A stretch of DNA of 64,000 nucleotides from Caldatribacterium sp051549785 (GCF_051549785.1 NZ_CP189974.1:1488001-1552000), one strand, 5' to 3'. Positions 7,991 through 17,627 are shown, numbered from the stretch's first letter. Program-made: numbers and translations. The notes: a model not told the origin generated them from the letters alone.

Positions 7991-10108
7991 GTGTCCTACA
8001 GGTGGGAAATAGGCTTTGGAAGAGAAACACTCCTCATCGAGGCAGGAAAACTTGCCCAGCAAGCCCACGGTGCGGTAACCGTTCGTTATGGTGATACCGT
8101 GGTTCTTGTGACAGCCACAATGTCCGACGAGGTTCGTGAAGAGGTGGATTTTACCCCGCTTCTTGTGGATTTTGAAGAGCGTTTTTACGCTGCGGGGAAG
8201 ATTCCCGGTGGTTTCATCAAGCGGGAAGGGAAACCCCGTGTTCCAGCAATCCTGAGTGCCCGTCTCATTGACCGTTCCATTCGTCCTTTCTTTCCCAAGC
8301 TCCTCTATAACGACGTCCAGGTTGTCGTCACCGTGCTCTCTGTTGACGAAAGCCATCCTCCTGATGTCATTTCCATCGTTGGGGCTTCCTTTGCTCTGGG
8401 GCTTTCGGAAATTCCCTTTGAGGGACCTATTGGAGCCTGCCGTATAGGTCTCGTTGGGGACCAGTTCATTGTGAATCCCACCTTGGAAGAGCTTGCATTG
8501 AGCAGTCTGGACCTTGTCGTTGCCGGCTCTGAGTATGGCATCGCCATGATTGAAGCTGGCGCAAAGGAAGTGGATGAAGAGAAAATCGTTGCGGCTCTGC
8601 GCCTTGGACACGAGGAAATCCTGAAGATGATTGCTTCCCAGAAGGATATCCTGGCCTCCTTTGGAAGGCCTAAACGAGAGGTTCTCCTTCCTCCCTTCTG
8701 GGATGCGCTTCAGGCTTTCGTTGATGAAGAATACCGCAAAGCCATCGCTCAGATGATCACCATTCCAGAAAAGAAAGCCCGGGAGAAGGAGATGAACGCC
8801 CTCTTTCAGAAGGCAAAGGAGGAAGCCGAAACGCGATTTGGGAATGCCTCCTTCCTGACCCCTGTCTGGGATAGAGTCGTGAAGGAAGAAATTGAAAACC
8901 TGGTCTTCACCACGGGACGGAGACAGGACGGAAGGACTCCCCAGGAAATTCGGCCCATTCACTGCGAGGTTGGGTGCCTCCCACGCACCCATGGCTCGAG
9001 CCTCTTTGTCCGGGGACAGACCCAGGCACTGGTTATCACCACGCTTGGTGCAACGAGCGAAGAGCAGAAAGTGGACGGCCTTCAGGAGGAGGAGGCTAAA
9101 CGTTTCATGCTCCACTACAATTTCCCACCCTACAGCACCGGAGAGGTCCGTCCCATGCGTGGTCCCGGACGGCGAGAAATTGGCCACGGGGCCTTGGCAG
9201 AGCGGGCGCTGGAGTGCTTCATTCCTCCGGAGGAAGAGTTTCCCTATACCATCCGGGTGGTTTCAGAGATTCTGGAGTCGAACGGTTCATCCTCTATGGC
9301 CACGGTGTGCGGGGGTAGCCTCTCCCTCATGGATGCAGGGGTTCCCATTCGTTCCTCCTGTGCCGGCCTTTCGATTGGTCTTCTTCTTTCCGGTGACAGG
9401 AAGGTTTTCCTTCGGGATATCATTGGCTCAGAGGACCACTACGGAGAAATGGACTTTAAGGTTGCGGGAAGCCGCAAGGGCATTACCGCTATTCAACTTG
9501 ATGTCAAGAACAAGGGGTTACGGTGGGAGATTCTCGCTGAGGCTCTCCAGGAAGCGAAAGAGGGCAGAATCTCCATTCTTGACATCATGGACTCTGTGCT
9601 TGACCGGCCGCGGAGTTCCATTTCGCCGTATGCGCCCCGCATCGGTATTGTGGAAATCAATCCAGACCGTATTGGTGCACTTATCGGTCCGGGAGGAAAG
9701 ATCATCAAGCGCATTGTTGAAGAGGCCGGGGTGACCATAGATATCAAGGAGAACGGGAAGGTCCTCGTGTTCTCCCGTACCGAGGAAGGTAAAGAGAAGG
9801 CCATCGAAATGATCCGGAATGTGACCCAGGATGTCGAAGTCGGGAAGATTTACCTTGGGAAGGTGACGAGGATTGCCGACTTCGGGGCCTTTGTGGAGAT
9901 TTTTCCCGGCCGAGAAGGGTTATGCCACATTTCCCAGCTTTCCTTTGAGCGCATCCGAAAGGTAGAGGATTTTGTCAAGCCAGGGGAAGACCTCCTGGTG
10001 AAGGTCATCGGTATTGATTCTCTGGGACGCATTACCTTAAGCCATAAAGAAGCCATTGCGGCGGTTTCTCCCCCCAAGGACACAAAGCCTCCGCAGAGGA
10101 GAAAATAA
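7991..10108 (+). CDS. pnp: Polyribonucleotide nucleotidyltransferase (PNPase)
   Basis: A full-length 705-residue PNPase, which degrades RNA 3' to 5' using phosphate. It has two RNase PH domains (the second with GSRKGITAIQLDVK near 490-505), a KH domain from about 551 (IGALIGPGGKIIKRI), and an S1 domain from about 616 (VTRIADFGAFVEIFPGREG). The GTG start has an AAGGAGGT ribosome site that overlaps the rpsO stop. In many bacteria rpsO and pnp are controlled together by mRNA processing; no obvious processing hairpin fits in the nine-base gap here. Confidence 0.98.
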   Translation: MSYRWEIGFGRETLLIEAGKLAQQAHGAVTVRYGDTVVLVTATMSDEVREEVDFTPLLVDFEERFYAAGKIPGGFIKREGKPRVPAILSARLIDRSIRPFFPKLLYNDVQVVVTVLSVDESHPPDVISIVGASFALGLSEIPFEGPIGACRIGLVGDQFIVNPTLEELALSSLDLVVAGSEYGIAMIEAGAKEVDEEKIVAALRLGHEEILKMIASQKDILASFGRPKREVLLPPFWDALQAFVDEEYRKAIAQMITIPEKKAREKEMNALFQKAKEEAETRFGNASFLTPVWDRVVKEEIENLVFTTGRRQDGRTPQEIRPIHCEVGCLPRTHGSSLFVRGQTQALVITTLGATSEEQKVDGLQEEEAKRFMLHYNFPPYSTGEVRPMRGPGRREIGHGALAERALECFIPPEEEFPYTIRVVSEILESNGSSSMATVCGGSLSLMDAGVPIRSSCAGLSIGLLLSGDRKVFLRDIIGSEDHYGEMDFKVAGSRKGITAIQLDVKNKGLRWEILAEALQEAKEGRISILDIMDSVLDRPRSSISPYAPRIGIVEINPDRIGALIGPGGKIIKRIVEEAGVTIDIKENGKVLVFSRTEEGKEKAIEMIRNVTQDVEVGKIYLGKVTRIADFGAFVEIFPGREGLCHISQLSFERIRKVEDFVKPGEDLLVKVIGIDSLGRITLSHKEAIAAVSPPKDTKPPQRRK

Positions 10109-10116
10109 AGACGAGT

Positions 10117-12210
10117 GTGGGCATCGTGGAACCGAAGAGAAAGCTCTTCGTTCTTTCGATACTGACTCTGACAGCAGTATACCTCCTCCTTGCCCTCCTT
10201 TCCTCAGGAATGGGGGTGGTTGGGGATTTTCTCCGGTATCAAGCGTTCCGAGCCTTTGGTCTCGGGGCTTATGTTTTGCCCTTTTTGCTGGGTTTTGTCG
10301 TCTATGAGCTGGCGGTGCTCCATCCTGCGAGGAAATACCGTTTTGCGGGGAGAATCACCGGTGTCTTTTTGTGGCTTTTTGTGTTCCTTGCCCTTTCTGA
10401 GCAGGAAGCTCTGCGAAGGGGTTTCTCCCTCCCTACGGGAGAAGTGGGAGGTGTGGTTGGCTTCCTCTTGCTGGGCTTTTTTCGGCGGTATTTCGGAGAC
10501 CTGGGGACGGCGTTATTCCTCTTTCTCGTGGCCCTTCTTGGCACCTATCTTTTGAGCGACGGAAAGCTCCTGCGAAAGATTGCCACCCTTGTGCAATTCG
10601 TCAAAAGTAGGAGAAGCGTGCAGACCACCTCTTCGGCTCCTTCGAAGGAGCCGAAGAGTCCGTCGCCTGCGCCTGCAAAGAAGGAAAACACCGAGATAGT
10701 GGAGACCTTTAGTATCCCTAAGCTCTTTGAGCACTCAGAGCTTGGACCTTCCCCCCGGAGGAAACCGAAACCAAAGCCTCCCCAGGAGGAAAGGAAGTCT
10801 TCCTGGGTTTTGCCTTCAGTGGAACTTCTCAACCCTCCTCCTCCAAGGCGATTCGAAAAGAGCCGTCGGGACATCGAGGAGGGGGTAGCGAAACTCGAGC
10901 AAACCCTTGCGGAGTTCGGGGTGATGGGCAAGGTGGTGCATGTCCAGGTTGGCCCCACGGTTACCCGGTACGAGTTCCAGCCTGCTCCGGGGATTAAAGT
11001 CAATAAGATCGTTGGGCTCTCGAACGACATTGCGCTGGCCTTCGCCGTGGCAGCAGTGCGCATTGAAGCCCCGATTCCCGGGAAGGCAGCTGTAGGCATT
11101 GAGGTTCCGAACCGTCATAAAGAAATTGTCGTCTTGCGGGAACTCCTTGAACGGGGGGAGTTTAGCGGTCACCCCTCTCCATTGCTTCTTGCTCTGGGGA
11201 AGGACGTGGGTGGAAAGCCAATTTTCTGGGACCTTCGGGACATGCCGCATCTGCTCATCGCCGGTGCTACAGGTTCAGGGAAAAGCGTCTGCATCAATGT
11301 CATCCTTGCCAGCCTCCTGTATCGGGCTGATCCGACGCGGCTTCGGATTGCCCTTATTGACCCAAAGAGGGTCGAGCTTTCGGTATACGCTGGCTTACCC
11401 CACCTCTGTGCTCCGGTCATTTCCGAGGTCCGTCTGGTTGTGCGTTTCCTCAAGTGGCTCTGCCGGGAGATGGACACAAGATACGAGCTTCTGTCAGAAG
11501 TTTCCTGTCGGAACATAGAGGAGTACAACAGCATCGTGGAAGATAGGGAAAAGCTCCCCTATATCGTTGTGGTTATCGACGAGCTTGCTGACCTCATGAT
11601 GACTGCGCCAGGGGACGTTGAGACCTATATCTGCCGGCTTGCCCAGATGGCAAGAGCCGTGGGTATTCACCTAGTTGTCGCGACCCAGAGACCCTCTGTG
11701 GATGTCATTACCGGGCTCATCAAGGCCAACTTTCCTTCCCGTTTGGCTTTTGCCGTCTCCTCGCAGGTTGATTCCCGGACCATCCTCGACGGTCCGGGAG
11801 CCGAAAAACTCCTCGGGAATGGTGACATGCTCTTCGCCCCCATGGGGGTGGGTAAGCCCATCCGCGGTCAGGGAGCGTTCATCCGTACGGAGGAGACAAA
11901 GAGAATCGTGGAACACTGGGCGCGCCAAAAGGGAGACGTTCCCTATCTCCTGGAGTTCGTTGCCCAGGAAGAGGAGACCGCCATAGGGGGAGATGAGGAA
12001 GACGACGAACTCTATGAGGAAGCCGTGAGGATTGTCCTTGAAACGGGTAAGGCCTCAACATCACTTCTCCAAAGAAGGCTTCGCATTGGCTTCAACCGGG
12101 CAGCCCGGCTTATTGAGCGGATGGAACGGGAGGGCATCGTTGGCCCGTACGAGGGGAGTAAACCCCGCAGGGTTATTGCGAAGCGAGGGGAGAAAGGTGC
12201 AGGAATTTAA
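10117..12210 (+). CDS. ftsK: DNA translocase FtsK/SpoIIIE
   Basis: A 697-residue DNA pump that clears chromosome ends from the division septum. The N-terminal 150 residues hold several membrane segments. A proline- and lysine-rich linker (about 170-240) leads to the motor, with Walker A GATGSGKSV at 383-391 and Walker B VVVIDELADL near 484-493. The C-terminal gamma winged helix (about 628-690, ending LQRRLRIGFNRAARLIERME) reads DNA polarity sequences. It is a little shorter than SpoIIIE, mostly in the linker. The GTG start follows pnp by eight bases; another GTG at 10126 is possible. Confidence 0.96.
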   Translation: MGIVEPKRKLFVLSILTLTAVYLLLALLSSGMGVVGDFLRYQAFRAFGLGAYVLPFLLGFVVYELAVLHPARKYRFAGRITGVFLWLFVFLALSEQEALRRGFSLPTGEVGGVVGFLLLGFFRRYFGDLGTALFLFLVALLGTYLLSDGKLLRKIATLVQFVKSRRSVQTTSSAPSKEPKSPSPAPAKKENTEIVETFSIPKLFEHSELGPSPRRKPKPKPPQEERKSSWVLPSVELLNPPPPRRFEKSRRDIEEGVAKLEQTLAEFGVMGKVVHVQVGPTVTRYEFQPAPGIKVNKIVGLSNDIALAFAVAAVRIEAPIPGKAAVGIEVPNRHKEIVVLRELLERGEFSGHPSPLLLALGKDVGGKPIFWDLRDMPHLLIAGATGSGKSVCINVILASLLYRADPTRLRIALIDPKRVELSVYAGLPHLCAPVISEVRLVVRFLKWLCREMDTRYELLSEVSCRNIEEYNSIVEDREKLPYIVVVIDELADLMMTAPGDVETYICRLAQMARAVGIHLVVATQRPSVDVITGLIKANFPSRLAFAVSSQVDSRTILDGPGAEKLLGNGDMLFAPMGVGKPIRGQGAFIRTEETKRIVEHWARQKGDVPYLLEFVAQEEETAIGGDEEDDELYEEAVRIVLETGKASTSLLQRRLRIGFNRAARLIERMEREGIVGPYEGSKPRRVIAKRGEKGAGI

Positions 12211-12940
12211 CCGGGAAATAGCGAAACAACTTGGGGACCTGTTACGGCGTGCTCGAGAGGAAAAGGGTGTGCCTATTGATAAGGCTGAGGTAGCCACATT
12301 CATCTCTGAGCGCTTCCTCCGGGCCCTTGAGGAGGGGCGATGGGAAGAGCTTCCTGGGAGAGCTTATGCCCTGGGGTATGCGAAGGTTTACGCCCGTTTC
12401 CTCGGCCTTCGCCAGGAAGAGGTTGTTGACCTCTTCCTGAAAGCTTACGGAGAAGGGGGAAAGCGCGAACACCCCAGAGAAACAAGGAAACCTGCTGAGG
12501 TGCTCCTTCCAAGGCCCAAAAAGAGGCGGAAAGCTGTGCTTTTTGCCATCCTCTTCTCCCTTGTGGCGCTCTGCGGTGTGCTTCTTGTGTTCTTCTTTGC
12601 CCCTCTTCATTCCTTCGTGGCGGAGAATCCTGGAAAAAGCGAGGGAACCCTCCTCATCGGTGACCTTGCTTCACCCCTTCCCTCTGAAAGTCCCACTCCG
12701 TCCTTTCCTATTGTTCTGCGCCTTGTGGCGGAAAAGGTCACCTGGGCCGATGTTGCTTCCCTGGGAGTCACGATGTTCTCGGGGGTTCTTGTCCCTGGAA
12801 AGGCTTATGTGTTCCGGAGTGAGGGTCCTGTTGAGGTCTCCGGAGACGATGGGAGTGCCGTTCGGGTGTGGCTGAACGGGGAGGAAAGAGGACACCTTGC
12901 TGATACCCCTGGACCCTTCCGTGAGACCTTTGTTCCATGA
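12197..12940 (+). CDS. RodZ-like helix-turn-helix membrane protein
   Basis: A 247-residue protein with an N-terminal HTH domain of the RodZ type (about 1-80, with LGDLLRRAREEKGV and the YALGYAKVYARFLGL segment), a basic stretch, one membrane helix (about 112-136), and a C-terminal extracytoplasmic beta domain like DUF4115. RodZ ties the actin-like MreB to the membrane in rod-shaped cells. The GTG at 12197 is chosen for its GAGGGGAG ribosome site and family fit; it overlaps the ftsK end by 14 bases. A RodZ-like gene between ftsK and the cinA-recA group is also known from Firmicutes. MreB is not in this window. Confidence 0.85.
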   Translation: MQEFNREIAKQLGDLLRRAREEKGVPIDKAEVATFISERFLRALEEGRWEELPGRAYALGYAKVYARFLGLRQEEVVDLFLKAYGEGGKREHPRETRKPAEVLLPRPKKRRKAVLFAILFSLVALCGVLLVFFFAPLHSFVAENPGKSEGTLLIGDLASPLPSESPTPSFPIVLRLVAEKVTWADVASLGVTMFSGVLVPGKAYVFRSEGPVEVSGDDGSAVRVWLNGEERGHLADTPGPFRETFVP

Positions 12941-14268
12941 AGCGCATCGCCTTTGTCACTCTGGGTTGCGACAAAAACCTTGTGGATTCTGAGGTCGTCC
13001 TGGGAAAGCTCCTTGTCCACGGGTACAACGCCGTGGTTCCCCCTGAAGAAGCTGAATGGGTGTTCCTCAACACCTGCGCTTTCATCCGGCCCTCCTGTGA
13101 GGAGGCAGAAGCGTGGATTCGAAGGCTCATTCGCCTCAAGAAGAAGGATCCCCGGAAGAAAATCGTGGTCCTGGGATGTTACGTGGAACGTTTTCGGGAA
13201 AGGGCTGCCTCCCGGTACCGGGAAGTGGATTTCTGGGTAGGAGTGCACGAAATCTTTCGTCTTCCAGACATCATCTCCTCCGGGAAGAGAGGGGTGTTTC
13301 TGGGGTCTTCCCCTTCAATATACACTCACACTGACCCCCGGATCCTTTCCACACCGCCCCATTATGCCTATTTGAAGATTGCCGAAGGATGCCTCCACCG
13401 GTGCAGTTTCTGCCTCATTCCAGCCCTTCGCGGACCTCTTCGAAGTCGGCCCATTTCCTCCGTGGTCGAGGAGGCTCGTTTGCTGGAAAAAGCAGGAGTT
13501 CGGGAGATTGTCCTTGTTGCTCAGGACCTGACCTCGTACGGTCTTGACCTCTATCGCCAGAGAAGCCTGGGAAGGCTTCTTCAGGCTCTTGGTGAAGCTC
13601 TCCAAGAGGACACCTGGATCCGGCTGCTCTACCTCTCTCCCGAGGGCATCGACGACACCGTAATCGAGGCGGTTGCTTCCATTCCCCAGGTTGTCAAATA
13701 CCTGGATATCCCCCTCCAGCACGTTGTGCCCGATATTCTCCAGCGTATGCGCCGTTTCTCCTCCTTTGAAGAAATCCGGAGGAGACTCGAGAAGATACGG
13801 GATCGTATCCCGGGGGTTGCCCTTCGAACGACCTTCATGGTAGGGTTCCCGGGGGAAGGAGAGGAGCACTTTCTCCGTCTCCTTGACTTTGTTCAGGCTT
13901 TTCGTTTTGAGCGGATGGGAGCCTTCATGTATTCCGATGAAGAGGGCACGCTCTCCTTTGCCCTTGAGCCCAAGGTCCCTGAGGAAGTGAAGGAAAGGCG
14001 GTACGCTGCGCTTATGGAAGCGCAGAGGGATGTCATGGAAAGCGTGCACAGGACATACCGCGGGATGGCCTTTGAAGTTCTCCTTGACGAGGGGCCGCTG
14101 TGGAGCGAGCAGGGGCCGTTCTTTCTGGGGCGTACGGCCAAAGACGCTCCTGAGGTCGACTGTCGGGTTAAGGTGTGGACCCGTGGGGTGAATCTTCGGC
14201 GGGGCCAAAGGGTTGCGGTGCGTATCACAACGACTTCTGCTTACGAGCTGGAGGGAGAGGTTCTGTGA
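12937..14268 (+). CDS. rimO: Ribosomal protein S12 methylthiotransferase RimO
   Basis: A 443-residue radical-SAM methylthiotransferase. It carries three cysteines in the N-terminal UPF0004 domain (C11, C47, C81) and the radical-SAM cluster cysteines C152, C156 and C159 (GCLHRCSFC), plus a C-terminal TRAM-like beta domain. RimO adds a methylthio group to an aspartate of S12. It is assigned as RimO rather than MiaB because of the start FVTLGCDKNLVDSE and the C-terminal part; the true MiaB lies at 20390. The ATG overlaps the previous stop (ATGA). Confidence 0.93.
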   Translation: MKRIAFVTLGCDKNLVDSEVVLGKLLVHGYNAVVPPEEAEWVFLNTCAFIRPSCEEAEAWIRRLIRLKKKDPRKKIVVLGCYVERFRERAASRYREVDFWVGVHEIFRLPDIISSGKRGVFLGSSPSIYTHTDPRILSTPPHYAYLKIAEGCLHRCSFCLIPALRGPLRSRPISSVVEEARLLEKAGVREIVLVAQDLTSYGLDLYRQRSLGRLLQALGEALQEDTWIRLLYLSPEGIDDTVIEAVASIPQVVKYLDIPLQHVVPDILQRMRRFSSFEEIRRRLEKIRDRIPGVALRTTFMVGFPGEGEEHFLRLLDFVQAFRFERMGAFMYSDEEGTLSFALEPKVPEEVKERRYAALMEAQRDVMESVHRTYRGMAFEVLLDEGPLWSEQGPFFLGRTAKDAPEVDCRVKVWTRGVNLRRGQRVAVRITTTSAYELEGEVL

Positions 14269-15512
14269 ACGCTGCAATTCTCTGTGTGGGGACAGAACTC
14301 GTCACCGGCATGGTGCGGGATATCAACGCAGGTTTTCTGGCCCATAGGCTTCTGGGCAAGGGGATTTTCCCAAAGTGGACACTCTTTGTTCCCGATGGCA
14401 TGGAGGAGATTGCCTCTGGTCTTCGCTTTCTCCTGGAGCAAGGAGTGAACTTCCTTTTCGTCTCAGGAGGTCTGGGACCCACGGTTGACGATTTCACCCG
14501 GGAGGCAATTGCCCGGGCTCTGGGGAAGTCGCTCGTCTTCTGCGAGGAAGCCTGGGAGAGTATTCGCCAGGCGTTTTACCGGATTCGGGGTGTTGAACCA
14601 CCGGAGAACAACCGGAAACAGGCTTTCTTCCCCGAGGGTGCCCGCTTCCTCCCCAATGGGGTGGGTACCGCTCCCGCTTTCATCCTTGAGGAGAGAGGGA
14701 CCAGAATTTTTGTCCTTCCTGGTGTTCCAAGGGAGGTGGAGTTCTTCTGGGGTCTTCTGGAGCAAGAGATTCCCACGCTTCAGGGTGGGGTTTACCGCAG
14801 CGAGATCCTGAAGTTCTGCGGTATCGGAGAATCGCAGCTTGAGGAGAAAATGCTTCCTTTGCTTTCCGGGCTTCCGCAGTCGCTCCGTTTTGCCTTTCTC
14901 CCCAACTACGGGGAGGTCTGGTTCTTCCTCTACGGCCAGGATGTTCCACTGGAGGACCAAAAAAGGGCAGAGGAAACCATTGCGGCGGTGAAGAGCGCCT
15001 TTATGCCGTATCTCTTTTCTCCCCTCGGTGAGACGCTTGAAGAAGCGGTAGGGAGACTGCTCCTTGAGCGGGGGTGGAGGGTAGCCCTGGCTGAGTCCTG
15101 TACAGGTGGTCTTGTGGGAAGCCGTATGACCGATGTTCCGGGGAGTTCGCGTTACTTCGAGCGGGGATACATCGTGTACAGCAATGAGGCGAAGCTCACC
15201 GACATAGGGGTTCCCGAAGAGGTCCTCTGCCGCTTTGGAGCGGTAAGCGAGGAAACGGCACGGTATCTCGCAGAGGGAGTGCGAAAAAAGACGGGAGTAG
15301 ATATTGGTCTGGGCATCACGGGCATCGCTGGTCCCGGGGGAGGAAGTCCGGAGAAACCGGTGGGCCTTGTGTACGTCGCTGTGAGTGACGCTTTGCGGAC
15401 AGAGGCCCGGAAATTCCAGTTCCGAGGCGACCGGCTGATGAACAAGCGTTTCTTCTCTCAGGCAGCACTGACCATGCTTTTTGCTTTCTTGCGAGAGAGG
15501 GATGTCCGGTGA
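14265..15512 (+). CDS. cinA: CinA: nicotinamide-nucleotide amidase / competence-damage protein
   Basis: A 415-residue two-domain CinA. The N-terminal MoaB-like domain has VGTELVTGMVRDINAGFLA and FVSGGLGPTVDDFTRE. The C-terminal PncC domain starts near 270 (LAESCTGGLVGSRMTDVPG) and continues to GIAGPGGGSPEKPVGLVY. The family hydrolyses NMN to nicotinate mononucleotide and can cleave ADP-ribose. The GTG start is inside the rimO stop and has a GGAGGGAGAGG ribosome site. cinA directly before recA is a common arrangement. Confidence 0.95.
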   Translation: MNAAILCVGTELVTGMVRDINAGFLAHRLLGKGIFPKWTLFVPDGMEEIASGLRFLLEQGVNFLFVSGGLGPTVDDFTREAIARALGKSLVFCEEAWESIRQAFYRIRGVEPPENNRKQAFFPEGARFLPNGVGTAPAFILEERGTRIFVLPGVPREVEFFWGLLEQEIPTLQGGVYRSEILKFCGIGESQLEEKMLPLLSGLPQSLRFAFLPNYGEVWFFLYGQDVPLEDQKRAEETIAAVKSAFMPYLFSPLGETLEEAVGRLLLERGWRVALAESCTGGLVGSRMTDVPGSSRYFERGYIVYSNEAKLTDIGVPEEVLCRFGAVSEETARYLAEGVRKKTGVDIGLGITGIAGPGGGSPEKPVGLVYVAVSDALRTEARKFQFRGDRLMNKRFFSQAALTMLFAFLRERDVR

Positions 15513-16072
15513 GAGAGAGCATTCGTGCTTTTGTGGCCTTTCCTCTCCCTGAAGAGGCTAAAGATGCCCTGTGGCGTTTTGTGGAGAGAAAGAAGAGTGC
15601 CTATCCCCAGGGGAAGTGGGTCAGCAAAGACCATTTCCATCTCACCCTCGCGTTTTTTCCGGCACTGCCTTCTCCCCGTGTTGAGGACATTCGCGGGATT
15701 CTTGAGTACCTCGGTGGTACCTTCCCTTCGTACGGTGTGGTTCTTGAGGAGATCGGGGTATTTCCCTCCTGGCAGAGGGCGAGAGTCCTCTGGATAGGCC
15801 TTGATGGCGAGGGAAAGACGGTGACCATCCGGGTGGCGAGGGCCCTGTTCCAGAAGCTCCGTGAGGCTCGTATTTCCTGGGACGAGGATAGAGATTTTGT
15901 TCCCCACGTGACCCTCGCCCGGTTTCGGTCGCCCCTTGCGCTGCAAACTGCAGCACTTGCAGGATGGTCACCGCTTCCGGTGGTTTTCAGGGAAATCGTG
16001 CTCTTTCAGAGCACTCTTACGCCTTCGGGCCCGGTATATCAGAAACTCGTGCAGGTTCCTTTGAAGGGGTGA
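15509..16072 (+). CDS. thpR: RNA 2',3'-cyclic phosphodiesterase ThpR (2H family)
   Basis: A 187-residue 2H phosphoesterase. The two catalytic HxTx motifs are HLTL (44-47) and HVTL (133-136), at the usual spacing. Enzymes of this family open 2',3'-cyclic phosphates on RNA ends. The GTG start overlaps the cinA stop by four bases. Its place between cinA and recA is conserved in several thermophiles and Firmicutes relatives, though its biological role there is unclear. Confidence 0.92.
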   Translation: MRESIRAFVAFPLPEEAKDALWRFVERKKSAYPQGKWVSKDHFHLTLAFFPALPSPRVEDIRGILEYLGGTFPSYGVVLEEIGVFPSWQRARVLWIGLDGEGKTVTIRVARALFQKLREARISWDEDRDFVPHVTLARFRSPLALQTAALAGWSPLPVVFREIVLFQSTLTPSGPVYQKLVQVPLKG

Positions 16073-16077
16073 TGTCC

Positions 16078-17109
16078 ATGAACGAGGTGGGAAGGGATAG
16101 CAGAGAAGAAATCATCAGGCAGGCTATGAGTATCATAGAGAAGAAGTACGGAAAAGGGGCCATCATGTTCCTTTCTCAGAACGTGCTCGCCGCCGACGTG
16201 GAGGTGATCAAGACTGGGTCAATCCTCCTGAACATTGCCCTGGGGGTTGGAGGGTTTCCCAGAGGCCGGGTGGTGGAAATCTTCGGGCCAGAGGCTTCAG
16301 GAAAAACCACCATTGCCCTCCATGCCATTGCTGAGGCTCAGAAAAAGGGCGGCATTGCGGCTTTCATCGACGCCGAGCATGCTCTGGACCCTGCCTACGC
16401 CAGCCGCATAGGGGTTCAGGTGGACAGGCTTCTTATCTCGCAACCCACGACGGCTGAGGAGGCTTTAGACATCGTGGATACCCTGGTGCGCAGTGGCAGC
16501 ATCGACATCGTGGTCCTGGACTCCGTGGCGGCGCTCGCCCCACGGATGGAGCTTGAGGGGGGTATTGGAGAACCCACGGTTGGCCTCCAGGCAAGGCTCA
16601 TGTCCCAGGCCCTTCGCCGGCTCACAGGGTATATCAGCAAAACGAAGACTGTGGCGATTTTTGTCAACCAGCTCCGCGAGAAAATTGGCACAAACTACGG
16701 TCCCTCTGAGACCACCCCGGGAGGAAGAGCGCTCAAGTTCTATGCTTCGGTCCGGATCGATGTCCGCAAAAAAGACTACATCCGGATCGGGGGGGGCGAC
16801 CAGATTGTCGGGGCGTGGACGAAGGTGCGGGTGGTTAAGAACAAGCTTGCTGCTCCCTTCAAGGATGCGGACCTTGAGCTCTTCTACGGAGAGGGTATAT
16901 CGAGGGAGGGAGAAATCCTAGATCTCGCCGAGGGAGCGGGAGTGGTCAAGCGTTCAGGAAGCTGGTACGCCTTTGGCGAGTACCGGCTGGGACAGGGACG
17001 GGAAGGAGTGCGCCAGTTCCTGAAAGAGAATCCCGAAATCGCCCAGAAGATTCTTTTGGCTTCCTTGGAGAAGATGGGAATTGACCCGAAAATTGCCCTT
17101 AACGACTGA
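16078..17109 (+). CDS. recA: Recombinase RecA
   Basis: A 343-residue RecA, the strand-exchange ATPase of homologous recombination and the SOS co-protease. Walker A is GPEASGKTT (70-78); the second strand LLISQPTTAEEALDI and the L2-side sequence FVNQLREKIG are intact. The ATG at 16078 is preferred because AAGGGGTG lies about eight bases before it and the length matches the family; an in-frame ATG at 16072 touches the thpR stop. I see no LexA-type box nearby, and the gene seems to be read from upstream genes. Confidence 0.97.
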   Translation: MNEVGRDSREEIIRQAMSIIEKKYGKGAIMFLSQNVLAADVEVIKTGSILLNIALGVGGFPRGRVVEIFGPEASGKTTIALHAIAEAQKKGGIAAFIDAEHALDPAYASRIGVQVDRLLISQPTTAEEALDIVDTLVRSGSIDIVVLDSVAALAPRMELEGGIGEPTVGLQARLMSQALRRLTGYISKTKTVAIFVNQLREKIGTNYGPSETTPGGRALKFYASVRIDVRKKDYIRIGGGDQIVGAWTKVRVVKNKLAAPFKDADLELFYGEGISREGEILDLAEGAGVVKRSGSWYAFGEYRLGQGREGVRQFLKENPEIAQKILLASLEKMGIDPKIALND

Positions 17110-17548
17110 TGAAGCCTTGAAACGGGCGCTGCGGAAACTTGCCCGGAGGATGTGCACGTCCTGGGAAATCCGGGAGGCTCTGCGGCGCGAGGGATTTCCT
17201 GACGCAGTCTTGGAGGAAACGATTGCTCTGCTTTCTGAGAGAGGGTACCTCAATGACCGGGCATACGTGAATGCGTATGTTGAGGAGCGGCGCCAGATAA
17301 ATCCCAGAGGATTCTTTGCACTGCGCCATGAACTCAAGGAAAGGGGCATCCCCTCACCGCTTCTTGCCGAACTCCGGAGCGTCTACCCCCTTGAGGTCGA
17401 GGTTGAGGATGTGGTGAGGTTGTTGTCCTTTTGGCAAGCCAGAGAGGAAGACCGTGAGAGGTTCTGGCGCCGTCTCAAAGCCAGGGGGTTTGCGGAAGAG
17501 GCCATCGAGTGGGGATGGTCGCTCTTTTTCGGTTCTCCCCGTCCTTGA
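17081..17548 (+). CDS. recX: Regulatory protein RecX
   Basis: A 155-residue helical protein with repeats of the RecX type (LARRMCTSWEIREALRREGF, then ISEERGYLND-like LLSERGYLNDRAY and the C-terminal RLKARGFAEEAIEW). RecX binds RecA filaments and limits their activity. The TTG start at 17081 lies 29 bases inside recA and has GGAG and GGGA upstream; another TTG at 17093 is possible. The overlap suggests that recX is translated by coupling to recA at a lower level. Confidence 0.88.
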   Translation: MTRKLPLTTDEALKRALRKLARRMCTSWEIREALRREGFPDAVLEETIALLSERGYLNDRAYVNAYVEERRQINPRGFFALRHELKERGIPSPLLAELRSVYPLEVEVEDVVRLLSFWQAREEDRERFWRRLKARGFAEEAIEWGWSLFFGSPRP

Positions 17549-17573
17549 CTTGCCCTTCCAGGGCGATTAGAAT
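17545..17573 (+). promoter_or_regulatory. Promoter of rny-ymdB-spoVS
   Basis: TTGACT (-35, 17545-17550) and TAGAAT (-10, 17568-17573) with a 17-base spacer, 54 bases before the rny ATG. The -35 box overlaps the recX stop. This close sigma-70 match suggests that the next three genes, which end at the terminator at 20291, form a separate transcription unit. Confidence 0.75.
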
Positions 17574-17627
17574 ATTTCCAAGGTTTGTTCCGCACATTGA
17601 AAAGTGAATAAGGGGTGAATCCAGCCT

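Noticed and set aside
7970..9187. A 405-codon open frame antisense to pnp
   Set aside because: No family likeness, and it lies entirely opposite a clear PNPase gene. Long shadow frames are common where codon use is this biased.
13315..14277. A 320-codon open frame antisense to rimO
   Set aside because: Composition looks random (no domain or motif) and rimO is certain in this place.
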